Assembly: GCF_023715725.1 (NCBI RefSeq) | Contig: NZ_JAMBOT010000004.1 | Span: 186,001-250,000, forward strand | Direction: 5' to 3' | DNA length: 64,000 nt | Source: Paenibacillus pasadenensis | GTDB lineage: Bacteria; Bacillota; Bacilli; Paenibacillales; Paenibacillaceae | Part shown: positions 55,220 through 62,379 of the stretch, piece after piece | Position numbering within the stretch: position 1 is the first letter of the stretch | Layout of the letters: each line of letters starts with the position of its first letter | Position numbers and translations under genes: made by a program | Notes under the pieces: generated by a model | Databases searched by the model: none | Told to the model about the DNA's origin: nothing | What the model saw: only the letters and a program-made list of their open reading frames with translations

Positions 55220-55519
55220 TTAGAACATTTTGTACCCGCCGATTCTCAAAGCGCGAATCGCATAACCGCTCACATAAGCGCCGATCAAAGCCGCGAAAAC
55301 TGGCAGCCAGTCCACGAAGGTGAATACGGAGAAGTTGGCGCCGAAGGACAAACTGTGATCCCAGGTCGACCATATGTAAAGCGGCACCAGCACGATAAGA
55401 AACAAATAAATCGGGAACCAGGTCGTCTTCATCAGCATGTTGAGAATGAAGCCGATTCCAAACATCATCACAAAGAACAAAACCATCGCAATCGCGATTT
55501 GAAGCATGCGGCCGATCAT
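55220..55519 (-). CDS. yuiB: YuiB-like membrane protein
   Basis: A 99-residue protein with three hydrophobic segments. FFVMMFGIGFILNMLMKTTWFPIY matches YuiB of Bacillus (partial identity recalled), as does the C-terminal VSGYAIRALRIGGYKMF. Bacillus groups yuiB with yumB and yumC, as this window does with ndh and the ferredoxin-NADP reductase. The ATG at 55519 has its ribosome binding site (AAGGG) too close; the internal ATG at 55507 may be the true start. Function unknown. Confidence 0.75.
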   Translation of the reverse strand: MIGRMLQIAIAMVLFFVMMFGIGFILNMLMKTTWFPIYLFLIVLVPLYIWSTWDHSLSFGANFSVFTFVDWLPVFAALIGAYVSGYAIRALRIGGYKMF

Positions 55520-55542
55520 CCCTTCGGATAGCGTTCCTTTTC

Positions 55543-55571
55543 AGTTTATGACAAGCCTCCCGGCAAGTCAA
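55543..55571 (-). promoter_or_regulatory. yuiB promoter
   Basis: TTGACT (55566-55571) and TAAACT (55543-55548), spacer 17 nt, minus strand. Confidence 0.7.
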
Positions 55572-55591
55572 TTTGCGATTGTCGACTTTGG

Positions 55592-55621
55592 TTGAACAAT
55601 AGAAGCGGGTTGAGATACAAT
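55592..55621 (+). promoter_or_regulatory. hemQ promoter
   Basis: TTGAAC (55592-55597) and TACAAT (55616-55621), spacer 18 nt; divergent from the yuiB promoter 20 bp away. Confidence 0.65.
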
Positions 55622-55660
55622 GATGGATAGTATGTCCAGGTAAGGGAAGGAGACGCCATT

Positions 55661-56407
55661 ATGAGTGAAGCTGCACAAACGCTGGAGGGCTGGTACGTTC
55701 TCCATGATTTCCGCACGATCGACTGGCAGGCTTGGAAAGGGGCGGGCGAGAGCAACAGAGCCGCCGCGCTTGATTCCATTCAGAGCATGCTTGCTGAATG
55801 GACCGCCGAAGAGCAGGATCGTAAAGGAAGCACCGCATTTTATGCTATCGTTGGCCAGAAGGCGGACTTTGTCATTATGCATTTGCGCGAAACGCTGGAA
55901 GAGCTGAACGAGCTGGAAACCCGGTTTAACAAAAGCCCGCTCGCCGATTATACCAAACCGGCTCACTCCTACGTCAGCATCGTAGAGCTGAGCAACTATA
56001 TGAGCAAACCAGGCGAGGATCCGCTGCAAAATCCGGATATTATCGCCCGCCTGAAGCCAACGCTTCCGAAAGCCCGCCATATTTGCTTCTATCCGATGAA
56101 CAAACGCCGTGAAGGCGGCGACAACTGGTACATGCTGGGCATGGACGAGCGCCGCACGTTGATGCGCAGCCACGGCATGATCGGCCGCCAGTACGCCGGC
56201 AAAGTGAAACAGATCATCAGCGGCTCGGTCGGCTTCGACAACTGGGAGTGGGGCGTGACGCTGTTTGCCGAGGACGCTCTCCAATTCAAAAAGCTGATCT
56301 ACGAAATGCGCTTCGACGAAGTAAGCGCCCGCTACGGCGACTTCGGCGACTTCTACGTCGGCAATCTGCTGGATTCCGGCAAGCTGGAGCAGCTGCTCCG
56401 CGTATAA
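55661..56407 (+). CDS. hemQ: Coproheme decarboxylase HemQ
   Basis: A 248-residue chlorite-dismutase-like protein. It converts coproheme to heme b in the coproporphyrin-dependent pathway of Gram-positive bacteria. The heme-ligand histidine is in [19 protein letters not shown], and the catalytic Tyr region in [12 protein letters not shown]. Length and the C-terminal [26 protein letters not shown] fit HemQ. AAGGAG precedes the ATG; it is a single-gene unit. Confidence 0.95.
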   Translation: MSEAAQTLEGWYVLHDFRTIDWQAWKGAGESNRAAALDSIQSMLAEWTAEEQDRKGSTAFYAIVGQKADFVIMHLRETLEELNELETRFNKSPLADYTKPAHSYVSIVELSNYMSKPGEDPLQNPDIIARLKPTLPKARHICFYPMNKRREGGDNWYMLGMDERRTLMRSHGMIGRQYAGKVKQIISGSVGFDNWEWGVTLFAEDALQFKKLIYEMRFDEVSARYGDFGDFYVGNLLDSGKLEQLLRV

Positions 56408-56436
56408 AGATTTAAACAGCCACTTCATTTACTGTG

Positions 56437-56478
56437 AACAAGCCCTTCCACCTCTGCTAGAGGCCCGAAGGGCTTGTT
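56437..56478. terminator. hemQ terminator
   Basis: AACAAGCCCTT / AAGGGCTTGTT with an inner CCTCT / AGAGG stem; the plus-strand tail is GTGTTTC. Confidence 0.75.
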
Positions 56479-56778
56479 GTGTTTCAGAGCTCCTTGAACT
56501 GCGCTGCCTACGCGGACAGCATAACTTCAAGATTAAACTATAATGGGAAACGGCCGCAAAATTATTACCTTCACTCAAGAAATCAACCGCTTCCGGATGA
56601 TAAACAATCTCAAGATGCTCCCGCAGCGAATTTCTTTTAACCATCAACCCTTCCCGCAAAATGCCGTTTCTTGAATCGTAAACATGTATCCCGCAATTGC
56701 GTTTGAATGGTAGGTGCATCGTAGTTTCCGACTCGACTCCGGGGGAGTTCGCGGTTTTTTTAAGAATCTAATAAGTTC
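56479..56778. other. Intergenic region with a doubtful reading frame
   Basis: A minus-strand frame of 96 codons (56429-56719) covers most of this stretch. Its middle, with LREGLMVKRNSLREHLEIVYHPEAV-like composition, reads protein-like, but its last third is the translation of the hemQ terminator, and its ATG has no ribosome binding site. It may be a decayed gene fragment. Nothing else is visible. Confidence 0.3.
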
Positions 56779-56961
56779 TAACGAAACTATAAAGCCTTAT
56801 TTGCCCGAAAATGTCCCTTCTGAAATTGTAACGAAACTGAGAGACGTTATTTTGCGTTTTCGGGCCCTGAAATACACCAGAGCACTGAAATAACGCTTCT
56901 GAGTTTCGTTAAACTGTTCAACAGCCGAAAAATAATCAAATAACGCTTCTGAGTTTCATTA
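56779..56961. repeat. 50-bp-period intergenic repeat element, copy B
   Basis: Direct units at 56779-56803 and 56829-56853 (each begins TAACGAAACT and contains a TTATTT near its end) are 50 bp apart. Inverted units at 56888-56911 and 56938-56961 (each AAATAACGCTTCTGAGTTTC plus the last bases) are also 50 bp apart. The spacer CCGAAAATG after the first unit matches CGAAAATG in copy A, and CCCGAAAA / TTTTCGGG gives extra pairing. A fold-back structure of about 180 nt is possible. No ORF spans it. Confidence 0.85.
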
Positions 56962-57083
56962 GATTTATTATTGGCAGAACCGCTAAAGATCCTGATTTAA
57001 ATTAAGGAACGGTCAAACACTCATTATTGGGTAGCCCCCAATTATATCAGAAGAAATACTTCGTCGCCTCCGCTGCCCAACTC

Positions 57084-57114
57084 AAAAAAGCCGCAGGCTT
57101 ATGTGCCGGCGGCT
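57084..57114 (-). terminator. Terminator of the ndh unit
   Basis: GCCGCCGGC / GCCTGCGGC stem on the minus strand followed by TTTTTT. Confidence 0.88.
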
Positions 57115-57136
57115 TGCTCTTCTATGTTCCAAACTT

Positions 57137-57415
57137 TTACAGATCCTCGTCTTCATCCTCAAACTCGTCGTCATCCGACTCCGCATCCCGCTTGCTGTTC
57201 AAATAAGCCTCCGTGTCCCGATCCCGCTGCCGGCCTTTTTCCTTGAGGCGCTCGATGCCGGGAATAATCAGCAAATCGATTTCCTTCTGAACGGTATAGG
57301 CCAGGTCGTACCGGTTCTGCGACTCCAGGAAGGAACCGACCTCAATCAGCGCGTTGTAGCGGTCCAGCTCTTCGCGGGTTAACAGGCCGCGCACCTGCAC
57401 GCTGCAATGCCGCAT
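57137..57415 (-). CDS. Small acidic-tailed protein coupled to ndh
   Basis: A 92-residue soluble protein I do not recognise. The first 60 residues look helical (LLTREELDRYNALIEVGSF, YDLAYTVQKEIDLLI) and the tail is strongly acidic (SDDDEFEDEDEDL). Its ATG overlaps the ndh stop codon in TAATG, so it is translated with ndh. Function unknown; a partner or stability factor for the dehydrogenase is possible. Confidence 0.7.
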   Translation of the reverse strand: MRHCSVQVRGLLTREELDRYNALIEVGSFLESQNRYDLAYTVQKEIDLLIIPGIERLKEKGRQRDRDTEAYLNSKRDAESDDDEFEDEDEDL

Positions 57416-58608
57416 TAGAGGAATTTTCCTTTACGCAGCACGAGCGGAATACCGCCGATAATGAACAGGTAGCGAAGGTCGATGAGCTTTTTGAGCCAGG
57501 CGGCTTTGCGGCCCTGATACTTCTTGCCAAAAGCGACGCCGATGCCCTCGCCCTTGCCAAGCGAAGCGACCGTGCCCTTATTGCTGAATGCAAACGTTTT
57601 GAGCGGCTGGCTGCGAATCGAAGCTACCAGATTATGGGCGCAGGTAACGCCCTGCTGCATCGCAATCTGAGCGGTCGGCGGGTAGGGACGCCCTTCCTCA
57701 TTGAACATTAAGGAGTTATCGCCGACGATGTAAATATTGTCGTGCCCCGGAGCGCGCAAGGATTCGTCCACCTTCACGCGGCCGCGCATCGTTTCGAAGC
57801 CGGCTTCCTCGATCAGCCGGTTGCCGCGGATGCCGCCGGTCCAAATGACCGTTTTGGAGCGGATTTCTTCTCCGTCGCCAACGATGACGCCATCCGGCGA
57901 GCATTCCTTAATCGCTGTTCCAATCCGGAAAATAACGCCCTTTTTCGTCAGCACATCCATGCCGTACTCGACCAGCTCGGGGTCAAAGCCCGGCAGCGCC
58001 GTAGGAGCAGCCTCAATGTTGTACAGCTTCACAAGCGAGCGGTCCACGTCGAACTCGCGGCATAGCTGCGGGATCCGGTCGGCCAGCTCGCCGACAAACT
58101 CGATGCCCGTAAAGCCGGCGCCGCCAACGATAAACGTCAGGTAGTCGGTACGATGCGGCTCGCGCTTGTAGCGGGCGAATTGGTATTCAATATGCTCACG
58201 GATCAGGCGCACCGAGTTGATGCTGCGGATGCTCATGGCATGTTCGCCCAGTCCCGGAATGCCGAACGTTTCCGGCTCGCCGCCAAGTCCGATGACGAGG
58301 TAGTCATAGGAAAGCGTTCCGTCCTCCAGAATGACTTTTTTATCCTGGGTGCGAATTTGCACAACCGTGGACTTCACAAAGTCGATTTTGAACTCGTCAA
58401 TCAGCTTCGAAATATTAACGCGGGCGTTATCGGGCTGATCCGTGCCGGCGGCAGGCATATGCAAATGAGTCGTAATATAGTGATAATCGTGTTTGTTGAC
58501 AAGGGTAACGTCAGCTTCATTGTAGTTAAGCTGCTTCTGAAGCTTGAGGGCGGTCAAAATCCCGCCATAGCCGGCTCCCAATATGACGATCTTAGGTATA
58601 TTGCTCAT
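57415..58608 (-). CDS. Type II NADH dehydrogenase (YumB-like)
   Basis: A 397-residue single-subunit, non-proton-pumping NADH:quinone oxidoreductase. The FAD-binding start is KIVILGAGYGGILTALKLQKQL; the NADH-binding fold has FIVGGAGFTGIEFVGELAD; the quinone-proximal AQIAMQQG is present, and the amphipathic C-terminus should hold it on the membrane. I start at 58608, after AAGGG. It feeds electrons to the menaquinone pool and overlaps the next small gene by one base. Confidence 0.92.
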   Translation of the reverse strand: MSNIPKIVILGAGYGGILTALKLQKQLNYNEADVTLVNKHDYHYITTHLHMPAAGTDQPDNARVNISKLIDEFKIDFVKSTVVQIRTQDKKVILEDGTLSYDYLVIGLGGEPETFGIPGLGEHAMSIRSINSVRLIREHIEYQFARYKREPHRTDYLTFIVGGAGFTGIEFVGELADRIPQLCREFDVDRSLVKLYNIEAAPTALPGFDPELVEYGMDVLTKKGVIFRIGTAIKECSPDGVIVGDGEEIRSKTVIWTGGIRGNRLIEEAGFETMRGRVKVDESLRAPGHDNIYIVGDNSLMFNEEGRPYPPTAQIAMQQGVTCAHNLVASIRSQPLKTFAFSNKGTVASLGKGEGIGVAFGKKYQGRKAAWLKKLIDLRYLFIIGGIPLVLRKGKFL

Positions 58609-58658
58609 ATGGTGCGTCCCTTCCAATCCATCTCTAATCCCTTTTTTATACTCAAGCC

Positions 58659-58688
58659 ATAATATCAAAATTATGATTGGCACTTCAA
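58659..58688 (-). promoter_or_regulatory. ndh promoter
   Basis: TTGAAG (58683-58688) and TATTAT (58659-58664), spacer 18 nt, minus strand. Confidence 0.65.
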
Positions 58689-58746
58689 GGTCATATCCTA
58701 CGAAATTAATTAGAAGAACATACAAAACAGCTCGTTTTATGTTCCC

Positions 58747-58775
58747 TTTAAAGGCGTCCCGGGAAGGCGTATAAT
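58747..58775 (+). promoter_or_regulatory. Promoter of the ferredoxin-NADP reductase gene
   Basis: TTTAAA (58747-58752) and TATAAT (58770-58775), spacer 17 nt. Confidence 0.6.
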
Positions 58776-58811
58776 TGGAAGAGATTGGACCCTGAGCTGG
58801 AGGTGCGACAG

Positions 58812-59813
58812 ATGGAAAGATCAGAGTTACATGTAGAGCCGACGGATATCGCGATTATCGGGGGCGGGCCTGCGGGCATGTTTGCAGCTTTTTACGGCGG
58901 TATGCGCCAGGCTTCCGTCAAGCTGATTGAAAGTATGCCGCAGCTCGGCGGCCAGCTGGCTGCGCTCTATCCCGAAAAGTACATCTACGACGTTGCCGGA
59001 TTTCCCAAAGTCACTGCCCAGGAGCTCGTCGATTCCTTGAGGCGGCAAATGGACCACTTCTCCACCGAGGTATGTCTGGATGAAAAAGTAACCGGGCTCA
59101 TCAAACATGGCGAGCGCGAATTCGAAATTCAGACCGACAAGGGCTCGCATCTCGCCCGTGCGGTCATCATCACCGCCGGCGTCGGCGCATTTGAGCCGCG
59201 CCGTCTTGAACTGCCTGAAGCGGAGCAGTATGAAAAGCGCAACCTGCACTATTTTGTCAGCGATTTGCTTCAATTCAAGGGGCAGAAGGTACTGATTAGC
59301 GGGGGCGGAGACTCCGCCGTCGATTGGGCGCTCATGCTGGAGCCAATTGCCGAGAGCGTGACGCTTATACACCGCCGGGACAAATTCCGCGCCCACGAGC
59401 ATAGCGTCGAGAAGCTGAAGGCGTCTAGCGTAAACGTGCTTGTCCCGATGGAAATCGTTGGCCTTGAAGGCGAGGTATACATTGATCGGGCAACGCTTGC
59501 CCATGTCAAAACCGGCGAACAGCAAACGCTTGATGTCGACGCCGTAATCGTAAACTTCGGCTTTGTGTCCACGCTTGGCCCGATTGCCGAATGGGGGCTG
59601 GACATAGACCATGGCAGCATTGTCGTGGACACCCGGATGGAAACCTCCGTGCCGGGCATCTTCGCAGCCGGAGACATTACGACCTATCCCGGCAAGCTGA
59701 AGCTCATTGCCGTCGGCTTCGGTGAAGCGCCGACTGCCATCAACAATGCCAAGGTATACATCGATCCAAATGCCAAGCTGTCGCCCGGCCATAGCAGCAA
59801 CTTGAAGTTATAA
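58812..59813 (+). CDS. Ferredoxin--NADP+ reductase (YumC type)
   Basis: A 333-residue thioredoxin-reductase-like flavoprotein without the CxxC active site. The FAD motif is [18 protein letters not shown] and the NADPH motif [47 protein letters not shown] near the C-terminus is typical of YumC/YcgT-type ferredoxin- or flavodoxin-NADP reductases. I start at 58812, after GGAGGTG. It is divergent from ndh. Confidence 0.92.
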   Translation: MERSELHVEPTDIAIIGGGPAGMFAAFYGGMRQASVKLIESMPQLGGQLAALYPEKYIYDVAGFPKVTAQELVDSLRRQMDHFSTEVCLDEKVTGLIKHGEREFEIQTDKGSHLARAVIITAGVGAFEPRRLELPEAEQYEKRNLHYFVSDLLQFKGQKVLISGGGDSAVDWALMLEPIAESVTLIHRRDKFRAHEHSVEKLKASSVNVLVPMEIVGLEGEVYIDRATLAHVKTGEQQTLDVDAVIVNFGFVSTLGPIAEWGLDIDHGSIVVDTRMETSVPGIFAAGDITTYPGKLKLIAVGFGEAPTAINNAKVYIDPNAKLSPGHSSNLKL

Positions 59814-59850
59814 CAGGGAATACTCCATCCGATTAATTCCAATAAAGCAA

Positions 59851-59890
59851 GGGTATCCTACCCTCATCGATCTGTTGAGGGAGGATACCC
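59851..59890 (+). promoter_or_regulatory. Hairpin that buries the next ribosome binding site
   Basis: GGGTATCCTACCCTCA (59851-59866) pairs with TGAGGGAGGATACCC (59876-59890) with one bulge. The GAGGGAGG that would serve the ATG at 59896 lies in the 3' arm. It could be the reductase terminator (tail CTTCTT, weak), a translational switch, or both. Confidence 0.6.
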
Positions 59891-59895
59891 TTCTT

Positions 59896-60156
59896 ATGTT
59901 GTGTCCCGTATGCAATGGCATTCGACTGCTTGAGGCGGCCTGTTCCCGCTGCCTGGGACCGCTTGTCGATTGCGGCCCTGAGCGGGATCTGGCCGATCCG
60001 TATGCGCCATACGGACCGGCAGCGGCCGTGTCATCGGAAGCTCTCCTGGGAGAGCTGCAAGTGGAACCAGTTTGCATCCATAGGTTGTATTGTACCGTCT
60101 GTTCCTGCAGCAGCGAAGCCGAAGTCGCATTGGTGCGGCAATTCCCCCACCCCTAG
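59896..60156 (+). CDS. Small CxxC zinc-ribbon-like protein
   Basis: An 86-residue protein with two CxxC pairs near the N-terminus (CPVCNG and CSRCLG), likely one zinc site, and a further CTVCSCSS. A middle acidic/Pro stretch (GPERDLADPYAPYGPAA) separates them. No family was recognised. It follows the reductase gene and its ribosome binding site is inside a hairpin, so its translation may be conditional. Confidence 0.6.
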   Translation: MLCPVCNGIRLLEAACSRCLGPLVDCGPERDLADPYAPYGPAAAVSSEALLGELQVEPVCIHRLYCTVCSCSSEAEVALVRQFPHP

Positions 60157-60205
60157 CTTTCCGGCTGGCCGATATTCGGCCCACTTGTCAGGCGTCAATT
60201 CGGAT

Positions 60206-60349
60206 TCAAGCTCCTAGTCGAATCATCTCGGGGTTCAGTTGTCTGCGCTTGATCTCGCCAGCTAGCAGCTTGATGAATTCTTTGTCCAGGTTAAACTGGA
60301 CGGCGCTGAGATAAGTCTCGATCAGCAGTTCGTCAGACAACAGCTCCAT
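60206..60349 (-). CDS. sda: Sporulation inhibitor Sda
   Basis: A 47-residue helical-hairpin protein. It aligns well with Sda of Bacillus subtilis (MELLSDELLIETYLSA and FIKLLAGEIKRRQL against MRKLSDELLIESYFKA and FIELIENEIKRRSL). Sda binds the sporulation kinase KinA and blocks phosphorelay activation when DNA replication is active or blocked. AGAGGAGG lies upstream of the ATG. The upstream DnaA-box cluster matches its DnaA-linked control. Confidence 0.9.
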   Translation of the reverse strand: MELLSDELLIETYLSAVQFNLDKEFIKLLAGEIKRRQLNPEMIRLGA

Positions 60350-60394
60350 CTTACCAGCCTCCTCTCCAACCAATTCTCTTGGTTGTTCTTCCCA

Positions 60395-60424
60395 ATTCTA
60401 GCATGGGCGGTTTTAAAGGAACAA
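60395..60424 (-). promoter_or_regulatory. sda promoter
   Basis: TTGTTC (60419-60424) and TAGAAT (60395-60400), spacer 18 nt, minus strand, just downstream of the DnaA-box cluster. Confidence 0.6.
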
Positions 60425-60432
60425 GCGTTCTG

Positions 60433-60531
60433 TTATCCACATGTTTGAGTGGACAACTTGTGCACAAGTTGTGAGTAGATGTGGAAAACAAAGGAAATAC
60501 TTGATGTAAGATGTGGATAGAGTTATGCACA
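60433..60531. promoter_or_regulatory. DnaA-box cluster with a perfect 20-bp palindrome
   Basis: Consensus boxes TTATCCACA (60433-60441) and TTATGCACA (60523-60531) flank three one-mismatch boxes: TTGTGCACA (60458-60466), TTTTCCACA as its complement (60480-60488) and CTATCCACA as its complement (60512-60520). The central box is in a perfect palindrome ACAACTTGTGCACAAGTTGT (60453-60472). The cluster lies upstream of sda, which DnaA regulates in Bacillus. Confidence 0.85.
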
Positions 60532-60608
60532 AGGAAGCGGAAAGGAATATCGATAAATAAGTTTTATGGATATATCTTCCTTGATAAACAATTCCAAATA
60601 TTGCACTT

Positions 60609-61529
60609 TCATTTAGGTCTTGTATTTACCTCGAAAATCCAGATCTTTCCGGAGCGGTCCAAACCGTAATCAAAGCCAAGCTGGCCGACACCGGGAAATT
60701 TTGATTCCATTGCAGCAACGGACATCAGCGTTAAATTCCGCATTTCCTGCTTTTTGGCTGCGACCGACAGATTTGGCAGCGAGCGGCTTATCCCGTACGC
60801 GGAGGTGACCATTCTGCCGCCCCGGCAAAGGTTGGTGACGAATAAACCGGCGCGGGCGATACGTCCAACCATGGAGCGGAATTCCCAGGAGCCGCGGTTT
60901 TTTACGACTTTCACGCGGTAATCAATCGGACGGCCGCCAACGGTCGCAAGCTGAATGCCTTTTTGAATCAAGTAAGCACGGCCCTTTTGAAGCGGTTTTA
61001 CAGCTCTATGAATGGCGGCGATTGAAGCCGCCCTGCGGGTGACGGTGTTAATGGTATAGCTATATCCATTGTCGGCGCGGGAAATTTTGATGATGCCCAC
61101 TCCGCCCGTACCGTGCACCGGCTTGATGACAACCATTCCGTGCTGCTCCAGCATGACCGCAAGATTTTCTTCCGAATACAGCCGTGTCGGGGGAATATGC
61201 GGAACGATAGCCGGATTGGACAGCAGCGCCGCCGTTTTGGCCCATTTGCTGGACAGCATGCGGCCCGAGGTCATCACATCTTTGGGAAATGGATACAGGA
61301 GCGCTTCCTGGACAAATGCCATCTGATCGGCATGCGCCTCTCCCGGCATCCCCATATCTACACCTATTGTTTGAATTGGAGCCGCATCGGCCGCTGCCGC
61401 AGGCTGAACTGCGGCAGCCTCTGCAAAGGCGGGCGCATGGGACGAAATCGCCGGGTCCAATGCAGGGACGGCCTCCGGCGCCAGAGGGGAATCGGCCGCT
61501 TCAGCTGGAACGATATATTCTTCCATCAT
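60609..61529 (-). CDS. YheC/YheD-family ATP-grasp protein
   Basis: A 306-residue protein. The first 55 residues are Ala/Pro-rich low complexity. The rest is an ATP-grasp fold of the YheC/YheD (endospore coat-associated) family: DVMTSGRMLSSKWAK, VVIKPVHGTGGVGIIKI, DYRVKVVKNR and the C-terminal GFDYGLDRSGKIWIFEVN. The product reaction is unknown. It ends NTRPK soon after the last metal-ligand motif, shorter than relatives I remember. A bad or poor ribosome binding site makes the exact start uncertain. Confidence 0.82.
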   Translation of the reverse strand: MMEEYIVPAEAADSPLAPEAVPALDPAISSHAPAFAEAAAVQPAAAADAAPIQTIGVDMGMPGEAHADQMAFVQEALLYPFPKDVMTSGRMLSSKWAKTAALLSNPAIVPHIPPTRLYSEENLAVMLEQHGMVVIKPVHGTGGVGIIKISRADNGYSYTINTVTRRAASIAAIHRAVKPLQKGRAYLIQKGIQLATVGGRPIDYRVKVVKNRGSWEFRSMVGRIARAGLFVTNLCRGGRMVTSAYGISRSLPNLSVAAKKQEMRNLTLMSVAAMESKFPGVGQLGFDYGLDRSGKIWIFEVNTRPK

Positions 61530-61794
61530 TCTCTTAATCTCCTTTCCTTTCTACTCTACTTTATGCCTCAAGGCGTCCGTTCTCTTGGATGATTGTCCGA
61601 GTCCCAACGCCTGTTTCACCGCTCCTAACAGCCGGGCCTCTGCCGGACAGGCATATACGCCTTGCTGACGGGAATATCCCCTTCGATTTCGGCCCACAGG
61701 ACCGCCGCCGCCTCCGTCTCCGGATGGAGGACAACAATCGAGGCAGCTGGTAAAGTAAAGGCAACAATGCTCAACTGGAAAGGTGGACTCAATC

Positions 61795-62307
61795 ATGAAC
61801 CGTCAAGCCAAAGCTGTCGCCGGTGCGGCGCTTGTGCTGCTCGGGGCCTATCTGATGCTTCAGCAAGGTACGGAGGTCGGCCCCGGCCAAATTTTCGCTC
61901 ATTTCTGGCCCAGCCTGTTTGTAATTCCGCTCGGAATATTATTTCACTGGATGTATTTCTCGCTGATGGGACGCAAAGCTACCGGCCTGCTTATTCCCGG
62001 CGGCATTCTGGTCAGCGCCGGCCTCGTCTGCCAGTTCGCCATGCTTTTGGACAACTGGGCTTACATTTGGCCAGGCTTTATTCTAGCTGTCGCATTTGGC
62101 CTGTGGGAGTTTTACTGGTTCGGGAGCCGCAACCGCTGGCTGCTTATTCCGATTAACATTTTGCTCGTGCTCGGCCTGCTGTTCGGCGCCGTGTTCTCCA
62201 TCAGCGCTCTGACGAGCAGCTTGAATTCGTTGTTCCCTTACGCGGCACTCGTCTGCATTTTGCTTGGCTCCTTCCTGCTGCTGAAGCGCAGCCGCGCGGA
62301 GCATTGA
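61795..62307 (+). CDS. Small polytopic membrane protein, LiaF-like N-terminal
   Basis: A 170-residue protein with about five hydrophobic segments, including IFAHFWPSLFVIPLGILFHWMY and AYIWPGFILAVAFGLWEFYW. The pattern of paired W-P segments resembles the membrane part of LiaF/DUF5668 proteins but it has no C-terminal beta domain. AAAGGTGG precedes the ATG at 61795. Possible envelope-stress link; no firm function. Confidence 0.65.
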   Translation: MNRQAKAVAGAALVLLGAYLMLQQGTEVGPGQIFAHFWPSLFVIPLGILFHWMYFSLMGRKATGLLIPGGILVSAGLVCQFAMLLDNWAYIWPGFILAVAFGLWEFYWFGSRNRWLLIPINILLVLGLLFGAVFSISALTSSLNSLFPYAALVCILLGSFLLLKRSRAEH

Positions 62308-62311
62308 ACGA

Positions 62312-62359
62312 CAAAAAGGACTCTCCCCGCCGAATTCGGCTAACGGGAAAGTCCTTTTT
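62312..62359. terminator. Bidirectional terminator, membrane protein gene / BceB-like gene
   Basis: AAAAAGGACTCTCCC / GGGAAAGTCCTTTTT with an inner GCCGAATTCGGC palindrome; T-runs on both strands between convergent genes. Confidence 0.88.
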
Positions 62360-62379
62360 CTATTGTCAGATGCCAAATC

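Noticed and set aside
56429..56719. A 96-codon minus-strand gene
   Set aside because: Its last third is the hemQ terminator read backwards, and there is no ribosome binding site; at most a decayed fragment.
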